A stretch of DNA of 64,000 bases from Dehalococcoidia bacterium. GTDB taxonomy: Bacteria; Chloroflexota; Dehalococcoidia; UBA2979. The position numbers and the translations under genes are program-made. This document shows positions 58,822 to 64,000 of the stretch, in pieces. Below the pieces are notes generated by a model, which was given only the letters and a program-made list of their open reading frames with translations, searched no databases and was not told the origin of the DNA. Where the stretch lies: positions 1 to 64,000 of the forward strand of contig JALOAL010000006.1 in NCBI GenBank assembly GCA_023228825.1, written 5' to 3'. How positions within the stretch are numbered: the first letter of the stretch is position 1; the number at the start of each line of letters is the position of its first letter.

Positions 58822-60111
58822 ATGACTACCACGACCCCCGCCCGAGTGAGCGAATCCGAATCCCACCGCAAGGCCGCGCTGGCGCGTGCCGCGAGCCGTC
58901 GCATGGCCTCGATCTCCACGGACGCGAAGAACGCGGCGCTGCTGCGCATCGCGGACGCGCTGGAGGCGGAGACCGAGCGCATCCTGGGCGTGAACGGGCC
59001 GGAGGTGGAGCGCGGACGCGAGAAGGGCCTGACCGGCTCGTTCATCGACCGCATGGTGCTCACCCCGGAACGTGTGGCCGCCATGGCCCGCGACGTGCGC
59101 CAGGTGGCCTCGCTCCCCGACCCCGTGGGGGAGGTCTTCGACAGCCGCACCATGCCAAACGGCCTGCAACTGGGGAAGGTGCGCGTGCCGCTGGGCGTGC
59201 TGGGCGCGATCTACGAGTCGCGGCCGAACGTGACGGTGGACATCGCCGTGATCGCGCTCAAGTCCGGCAACGGCGTGATCCTGCGCTCCGGTACGGATGC
59301 GCACGCCTCCAGTCAAGTGCTGGCCGGCATCGTCCAGCGCGAGGCGGAGGCCGCCGGCCTGCCTGCGGGCATCGTGCAGTTCATCGACACGACCGACCGT
59401 GACGAGGTGGGCGCGATGCTGCAGGCGGACGCGCACATTGACCTGATGGTGCCGCGCGGGGGCGCGGACCTGATCCGGCGCGTGCGGGACGAGGCGCGCA
59501 TGCCCGTGGTCGCGGGCGGCGTGGGCGTGTGTCACACGTTTGTGGACGCCAGCGCGAACCTTGGTAAGGCCGTGGACATCGTGGTGAATGCGAAGACGGT
59601 GCGCCCGTCCGTCTGTAACGCGATGGACACGCTGCTGGTGCACGCGGACGCGGCGGAGGACTTCCTCCCGCTGGTGGCGCGCGCGCTGGGCGAGCGGGGC
59701 GTGACCCTGCACGTGGACGAGCGTGCCGCCTCGCTGGTGGGCGAGGGCGCCCCGGCCGTGCCCGTGCAGCCGGAGGACTACGACCGTGAGTGGCTCTCGC
59801 TGGACTGCTCGGTCAAGGTCGTGGACTCGCTGGACGAGGCGATGGAGCACATCGCCAGCATCGAGGGCAGTGGCCACTCCGAGGCGATCGTGACGGAGTC
59901 CTACTCCAACTCGCAGCGCTTCCTGCAGGAGGTGGACGCGGCGGCGGTGTTCGTCAACGCCTCCACGTACTTCAACGACGGCGGCCAGTTCGGCCTCGGC
60001 TGCGAGGTGGGCATCTCCACGCAGAAGATGCACGCCCGCGGGCCCATGGGGCTGCGGGAACTGACCTCCTACAAGTGGATCGTCCGCGGCGACGGCCACG
60101 TCCGCTCCTAG
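58822..60111 (+). CDS. proA: Gamma-glutamyl phosphate reductase (ProA)
   Basis: 429 residues of the aldehyde dehydrogenase superfamily. It reduces glutamyl-5-phosphate, made by ProB next door, to the semialdehyde. Motifs: VPLGVLGAIYESRPNVTVD, ALKSGNGVILRSG, DLMVPRGGADLIRRV, VVAGGVGVCHTFVD and KTVRPSVCNAMDTLLVH with the catalytic Cys, then the C-terminal GGQFGLGCEVGISTQKMHARGP segment. Ribosome site not visible. proB-proA are the only proline genes here. Confidence 0.97.
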   Translation: MTTTTPARVSESESHRKAALARAASRRMASISTDAKNAALLRIADALEAETERILGVNGPEVERGREKGLTGSFIDRMVLTPERVAAMARDVRQVASLPDPVGEVFDSRTMPNGLQLGKVRVPLGVLGAIYESRPNVTVDIAVIALKSGNGVILRSGTDAHASSQVLAGIVQREAEAAGLPAGIVQFIDTTDRDEVGAMLQADAHIDLMVPRGGADLIRRVRDEARMPVVAGGVGVCHTFVDASANLGKAVDIVVNAKTVRPSVCNAMDTLLVHADAAEDFLPLVARALGERGVTLHVDERAASLVGEGAPAVPVQPEDYDREWLSLDCSVKVVDSLDEAMEHIASIEGSGHSEAIVTESYSNSQRFLQEVDAAAVFVNASTYFNDGGQFGLGCEVGISTQKMHARGPMGLRELTSYKWIVRGDGHVRS

Positions 60112-60129
60112 ACGTTCGGACGACCTCGC

Positions 60130-60411
60130 GTGGCCTCATTCACCTTCGAACAACTGTTCCGCACCACACAGTCCGAGCAGTGGAAGGTGCTGGACGCGGC
60201 CGGCGCCACCGCCGGTCGCGTGGACGTGCACTTCGAGCCTGGGGTCGCGCGCGTGAGCGTGGTGGTGCAGGACGACGTGAACGAGGACGACCTGCAGGAC
60301 CTGCTCTCCACGATTGACGAGCGGTTGGTGCCGCAGAAGGCGCGCGCGGACGTGAAGATCACCGCCTGGCGCGGCGCCGCCCTGGGCACCTTCGCCCCCG
60401 ACCGGGGCTGA
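60130..60411 (+). CDS. Small hypothetical protein downstream of proA
   Basis: 93 residues, starting with GTG 18 bp after proA, probably co-transcribed with it. Pattern: FEQLFRTTQSEQWKVLDAAG, beta strands RVDVHFEPGVARVSVVVQD, then an acidic helix NEDDLQDLLSTIDERLV. It looks like a compact alpha/beta domain. I do not recognise it. No function is assigned. Confidence 0.6.
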   Translation: MASFTFEQLFRTTQSEQWKVLDAAGATAGRVDVHFEPGVARVSVVVQDDVNEDDLQDLLSTIDERLVPQKARADVKITAWRGAALGTFAPDRG

Positions 60412-60508
60412 CTCGCCCGAGCGGTGGCCGCCCCCATCGCGGCCTCGCGACGTGGCGGGGCGGGGGCGGTGGCGCGGAGGCAGCCCCCTGTACCCCCAAC
60501 TTGTGGCG

Positions 60509-61531
60509 CTACACCCGACGCCGCGTCAGCCAGAGGGCGCACGCGGCGCCGATGACGGCGGGGAGCCAGAGTGTGGCGACGCGGGCCAGGAGGGCGGCGG
60601 CGGTGGCGGCGCCGCGGTCGAGGGACTCGATGAGCGTGAGGGAGATGCCCGTGACGCCGCCCTCGAGGACGCCGAGGCCGCCGGGAGTGAGCAGCAGGCC
60701 GCCGGCGAGCGTGGCGACGGCCCAGGTGAAGGTGGCGCTGTTCAGCACCTCGCTGGACCACTCCACGCCGAACGCGCGCAGCACCATAACGTACGCCAGC
60801 GCCTCCAGCGACCAGGAGACGGCCGCCACCATGGACATGACCGGGATGCTGCGCCAGGTGAGGAGTGCGCTCGCGGCGTCCGTGAAGTCCTCGGCCTGCG
60901 GCACCACGCGGCGCACGAGGGGGATGCGCTCCACCACGTGCGTGACGAAGGCCGCCACGCGCCGGCTCTTCATGGTCGCGAGGATCAGGAAGGCGATGGC
61001 GGCGGAGACGCCCACCACCCACGCCGCCTGCCGGTAGGCGAAGCCCCCCGTGAGGGAGACGATCACCAGGCCCAGCATGTTCGTGGCGCGCTCGGCAATG
61101 ACGATGGGCGCCGTGCGCGCGGCCGCCGGCCCGCCGTCTGACGAGGCGTAGTACGACTTCACGAACTCGCCGACGTGGCCGGGCGTCAGCAGCATCAGCA
61201 CGCCAGACATAAAGATGGCGGCGGATTCGCGCAGGCCGACCACGCGGTCCGTGGGCAGGGTGACCCGGCGCAGGTACCAGTGCCAGCGCGCGAACTTCAC
61301 GCCGTTCGCGATCAGCGCCGCTGCCACTGCCGCCAGGAACCACGCGGGCGCGACGTCCCCGAACGCGTCGCCCACCTCGCCGGCGTCCGAGGTGACCGTG
61401 AGGGCGACGGAGACCGCGATGCCGAACGCGACGGCGATCAGGATGACGCGGCCCAGCCGCGGCGTGGAGGCGGGTGGGACGTCCTCTGCCCACTCGGGTG
61501 GGGCGGGAGTCAGGTCGGGCGCCGCGGGCAC
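60509..61531 (-). CDS. UPF0104/lysylphosphatidylglycerol synthase-like membrane protein
   Basis: About 340 residues, eight or more transmembrane helices, matching the flippase-like membrane domain of the LPG synthase/UPF0104 family. Markers: FARWHWYLRRV, FMSGVLMLLTPGHVGEFVKSYY, ERATNMLGLVIVS, RRVVPQAEDF and LTPGGLGVLEGGV near the C-terminus. Only the membrane part is present; no aminoacyl-transfer domain. It may transport a lipid or polyprenyl-linked substrate. Start uncertain: GTG 61531 just after the transketolase stop, or GTG 61585 inside it. Last in line with the split transketolase. Confidence 0.8.
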   Translation of the reverse strand: MPAAPDLTPAPPEWAEDVPPASTPRLGRVILIAVAFGIAVSVALTVTSDAGEVGDAFGDVAPAWFLAAVAAALIANGVKFARWHWYLRRVTLPTDRVVGLRESAAIFMSGVLMLLTPGHVGEFVKSYYASSDGGPAAARTAPIVIAERATNMLGLVIVSLTGGFAYRQAAWVVGVSAAIAFLILATMKSRRVAAFVTHVVERIPLVRRVVPQAEDFTDAASALLTWRSIPVMSMVAAVSWSLEALAYVMVLRAFGVEWSSEVLNSATFTWAVATLAGGLLLTPGGLGVLEGGVTGISLTLIESLDRGAATAAALLARVATLWLPAVIGAACALWLTRRRV

Positions 61532-61541
61532 GGCTGGCGGC

Positions 61542-62510
61542 TCAGCCCTTGCGGGCCAGGACCTTCCGCGCGGCGGTGGCCACACCGTCAGCGGTGAGGC
61601 CCATGATCTCCAGCACCTGGTCCCAGGTGGCGGACTCGCCGTAGCGGTCGGGGACGCCCACGAACTCCATGGGCACGGGCGCGCGCTCTGCGAGCGCCTG
61701 GGCGGTCATGGCGCCCAGGCCGGTGTGGACCAGGTGCTCCTCCGCCACCACGATGGCGCCGGTCTCCGTGGCGGCGCGTTCCAGCGCCTCCACGTCCAGT
61801 GGGCGGATGGTGGCCATGTTGAGGACGCGCGCGGAGATGCCCTCCGCCGCCAGCGCCTCGGCGGCTCGCAGGGAGCGCTCCACCATGAGGCCGCAGGCGA
61901 CGATGGTGAGGTCGCTGCCGTCGCGGAGCATGTGCGCCTTGCCCACCTGGAAGCGGGGGCCGTCCGTGTAGATGACGGGGATCTTGGGGCGGCCGGTGCG
62001 GATGTACCACGGGCCCGGCGTGCGTGCCGAGGCCTCCAGCGCGGCCTCCGCCTCCACCACGTCCGCCGGCACCACCACCGTGAACGTGGGGAGCGAGGCG
62101 AACAGCGCGATGTCCTCGATGCTCTGGGCGGAGGCGCCATCCTCGCCGGTGGAGACGCCGCCGTGCGAGGCGACCACCTTCACGTTGAGGCGCGGCTGGG
62201 CGATGGACATGCGCAACTGGTCGAACGCGTGCTCCGCGAAGACCGCGAAGGTGCTGGTGAAGACGGTGTAGCCCAGTGTGGCCAGGCCCCCGGCCACGGA
62301 GAACATGTTCTGTTCCGCGATGCCCATGGTGAAGAAGCGCTCCGGGTAGATGTCACGGAACTGGCGGGCCGTGGTGGACTTGCCCAGGTCGGCGTCCACC
62401 ACCACCACGTCCGCGCCGTCTCGCTGGAGGCGGATCAGCGTGGGGCCCAGCGCCTCTCGGGTGGCGGCGGGCGCGACGGCGCCGGTGGTGCTGGGAGTGG
62501 TGGTGGTCAT
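61542..62510 (-). CDS. Transketolase, C-terminal subunit
   Basis: 322 residues corresponding to the Pyr and C-terminal domains of transketolase: DADLGKSTT, RFFTMGIAEQNMFSVAGGLA, FAEHAFDQLRMSIAQP and DGASAQSIEDIALFA. It holds the catalytic Glu in GIAEQN, which activates the TPP from the N-terminal partner. The ATG directly abuts the partner's stop (62511-62513). Split transketolases are common in archaea and several bacteria. They can serve pentose or other sugar pathways; the precise donor here is unknown. Confidence 0.92.
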   Translation of the reverse strand: MTTTTPSTTGAVAPAATREALGPTLIRLQRDGADVVVVDADLGKSTTARQFRDIYPERFFTMGIAEQNMFSVAGGLATLGYTVFTSTFAVFAEHAFDQLRMSIAQPRLNVKVVASHGGVSTGEDGASAQSIEDIALFASLPTFTVVVPADVVEAEAALEASARTPGPWYIRTGRPKIPVIYTDGPRFQVGKAHMLRDGSDLTIVACGLMVERSLRAAEALAAEGISARVLNMATIRPLDVEALERAATETGAIVVAEEHLVHTGLGAMTAQALAERAPVPMEFVGVPDRYGESATWDQVLEIMGLTADGVATAARKVLARKG

Positions 62511-63335
62511 CTAGGCGCCCAGTTCCCGCATGGCCTGTGCGTACTGCTCGTCGCTGGGCGGTGCGCCGTGGAAGCCCGGGTTGTTCTCCATGAAGGAGAC
62601 GCCCTTGCCCTTGGTCGTCTCGAAGATCACGAGCGCCGGTTTGCCTCGCACGTCGCGGGCCCAGGCCAGGGCCTCCTCGACAGCGGCGAGGTTGTGCCCG
62701 TCGATGCCGGAGCGGACCTCCCACCCGAAGGCGCGGTACTTCTCGTCCAGCGGAGAGAAGCGCATGGTGGTGTCCGTGAAGTCGTCGTTCTGGATGCGGT
62801 TGCGGTCGATGATCGCCACCAGGCGGTCCACCTCGTGGTGGGCGGCGGCCATCGCGGCCTCCCACACCTGGCCCTCCTGCTGCTCGCCGTCGCCCATGAG
62901 CACGTACACGTGGCTGTCGACGCCGCGCAGGCGCAGCCCGAGCCGGATGCCGAGGCCGAACGAGAGCCCCATGCCGAGCGAGCCGGCGGAGTTCTCGACG
63001 CCGGCGGGCTTGCCGATGACGGAGTGGCCCTGCAGGCGGGTGCCCTTCTGGCGGAACGTGGCCAGTTCCTCCACCGGGAAGTAACCGAACTCCGCCAGGG
63101 TGGCGTACTGGACGGGGGTGCAGTGCCCCTTGCTCATCACGAAGCGGTCGCGCTCCGCCCACTGGGGATCCGCGGGGTCGTGCTTCATGATGCGGCCGTA
63201 CAACACCGCCAGGATGTCCGCGGACGACATCGAACCGCCGATGTGCCCGGACCTGGCCGTGTAGACCATCTGCACAATGTGTCGACGGATGCGCTGCGTC
63301 AGTGCTTCCAGGTCGACTGGTGCGTCGATGACCAT
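62511..63335 (-). CDS. Transketolase, N-terminal (TPP-binding) subunit
   Basis: 274 residues. TPP-binding motif GDGEQQEGQVWEA (148-160), ending in IDRNRIQ. Catalytic-site histidines appear in SGHIGGS (His31) and SKGHCTPV (His71). It pairs with the next gene to make a complete transketolase. The ATG at 63335 has AGGGGAG upstream; the frame to 63437 would cross its promoter. First gene of a likely three-gene operon. Confidence 0.93.
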   Translation of the reverse strand: MVIDAPVDLEALTQRIRRHIVQMVYTARSGHIGGSMSSADILAVLYGRIMKHDPADPQWAERDRFVMSKGHCTPVQYATLAEFGYFPVEELATFRQKGTRLQGHSVIGKPAGVENSAGSLGMGLSFGLGIRLGLRLRGVDSHVYVLMGDGEQQEGQVWEAAMAAAHHEVDRLVAIIDRNRIQNDDFTDTTMRFSPLDEKYRAFGWEVRSGIDGHNLAAVEEALAWARDVRGKPALVIFETTKGKGVSFMENNPGFHGAPPSDEQYAQAMRELGA

Positions 63336-63360
63336 AGATCGCTCCCCTGCCCTGATTCGG

Positions 63361-63389
63361 AGTATACGAGGCATGCCGTTGGGGTCGAA
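63361..63389 (-). promoter_or_regulatory. Promoter of the split transketolase operon
   Basis: On the minus strand TTCGAC (-35, 63384-63389), 17-bp spacer, TATACT (-10, 63361-63366). It lies 26 bp upstream of the ATG at 63335 and is back to back with the purU promoter. Confidence 0.55.
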
Positions 63390-63397
63390 CGCCCATA

Positions 63398-63417
63398 ACG
63401 AGGAAGCCTCGTAGGAT
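63398..63417 (+). promoter_or_regulatory. purU -10 element and dyad
   Basis: TAGGAT (63412-63417) ends 7 bp before the GTG of purU, implying a leaderless transcript. A dyad ACGAGG-AAG-CCTCGT (63398-63412) touches the -10 and lies between the two divergent promoters, so one regulator could control both sides. The regulator is unknown. Confidence 0.4.
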
Positions 63418-63424
63418 TGGGGAC

Positions 63425-64000
63425 GTGACGAACGCATCCGCCTCCACCGTGCTGCGCTTGCTCATCCAGTGTCCGGACCGGCCGGGCATCGTGGCGGCGG
63501 TGTCGCAGTTCCTGTTCTCGCACGGCGCGAACATCGTGCAGGCGGACCAGTTTTCCACGGCGGGCGGCACGGGCTGGTTCTTCCTCCGCATTGAGTTTCA
63601 GGTGGACGGGCTGGACGTGGACCGCGAGGCGCTGTCCCGCCTCTTCCAGGACGAGGTGGCCGGACGTTTCGAGATGGACTGGCGCCTGTCCGGCTTCCGC
63701 CGGAAGCGCGCCGCCCTGCTCGCATCGCGCACGGACCACTGCCTGCTGGACCTCCTCTGGCGCTGGCGCCGGGGCGAACTGGACATGGACATCCCCCTTG
63801 TGATCTCCAACCACGACAACCTGCGTGCGGACGTGGAGTCGTTCGGGCTGCCGTTCCACCACCTACCGGTGACGCCGGAGACGCGGCCTCAGCAGGAGGC
63901 GCAGATCCGAGAGTTGCTGCGGGAGCACGAGGTCGACCTGGTGGTGCTCGCGCGCTACATGCAGATCCTGAGCGGCGAGTTCATTGCGGAGTACCCCGGG
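63425..64000 (+). CDS. purU: Formyltetrahydrofolate deformylase, 5' part (PurU)
   Basis: 192 codons visible; the gene runs off the right edge. The N-terminal ACT domain opens LRLLIQCPDRPGIVAAVSQF and includes NIVQADQFS. A formyltransferase-like domain follows with PLVISNHDNLR and LVVLARYMQILSG. PurU releases formate from 10-formyl-THF, supplying PurT-type purine synthesis and balancing one-carbon pools. Starts with GTG. Divergent from the transketolase genes. The C-terminal catalytic Asp lies outside the window. Confidence 0.93.
   Translation, partial: MTNASASTVLRLLIQCPDRPGIVAAVSQFLFSHGANIVQADQFSTAGGTGWFFLRIEFQVDGLDVDREALSRLFQDEVAGRFEMDWRLSGFRRKRAALLASRTDHCLLDLLWRWRRGELDMDIPLVISNHDNLRADVESFGLPFHHLPVTPETRPQQEAQIRELLREHEVDLVVLARYMQILSGEFIAEYPG

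Overview
The window is a dense, high-GC (roughly 70 %) bacterial chromosome segment with about 53 protein genes, one tRNA and no mobile element, rRNA or CRISPR array. Gene content fits a member of the Chloroflexota, with Actinobacteria-like touches: a T-box leader in front of ileS, a DUF6458-type membrane peptide, tiny zinc-finger proteins, AddAB, a cyclic-di-AMP receptor of the DarA/PstA kind, GTG/TTG starts and a few apparently leaderless genes. The phylum is an inference and was not tested by any search.

Layout. 0-5 kb: a two-subunit ABC exporter on the minus strand, divergent from a pirin gene whose promoter carries a near-perfect operator dyad. 5-9 kb: rpsT, murJ, a zinc-ribbon protein with an unusual leader, and exonuclease III. 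9.2-9.6 kb: a well-formed c-di-GMP-I (GEMM-I) riboswitch followed by no convincing gene and a strong terminator. 9.7-19 kb: a minus-strand run of MBL hydrolase, YqgE/AlgH, a Fur-family regulator, a 36-residue C2H2 protein, a cupredoxin-like protein, addA and addB. 19-22.5 kb: purK-purE, a c-di-AMP receptor and a class II aldolase. 22.7-26 kb: acyl-CoA dehydrogenase and a secreted metzincin preceded by a G-rich minisatellite. 26-34 kb: rpoB-rpoC. 34-45 kb: a NodIJ-like ABC exporter, glutamate dehydrogenase, panD, a malate/lactate dehydrogenase, a lipoprotein peptidase, a phosphoesterase, a thiolase with its DUF35 partner, and tRNA-Lys. 45-51 kb: a DUF6458 peptide, a response regulator and sensor kinase pair, two oxidoreductase/hydrolase genes and a thioredoxin-TPR protein. 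51.4-55 kb: an Ile T-box and ileS. 55-64 kb: three little-known small genes, a YihY transporter-like protein, proB-proA, a flippase-like membrane protein in line with a split transketolase, and the start of purU running off the right edge.

How the genes fit together. Most of the window is housekeeping: transcription (rpoBC), translation (rpsT, ileS, tRNA-Lys), purine synthesis (purK, purE) with formate supply (purU), proline synthesis (proBA), pantothenate (panD), cell wall (murJ) and recombination (addAB). Regulatory RNA is the richest theme: a T-box senses uncharged tRNA-Ile, a riboswitch senses c-di-GMP, and a likely terminator-bearing leader precedes the zinc-ribbon gene.

The two most unusual signals are the orphan c-di-GMP riboswitch and a window-wide near absence of the tetranucleotide AGCT. 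The AGCT gap is strong enough to dictate which Leu, Lys, Glu and Gln codons appear next to each other. All starts were chosen from Shine-Dalgarno spacing and family length; no database search was possible.
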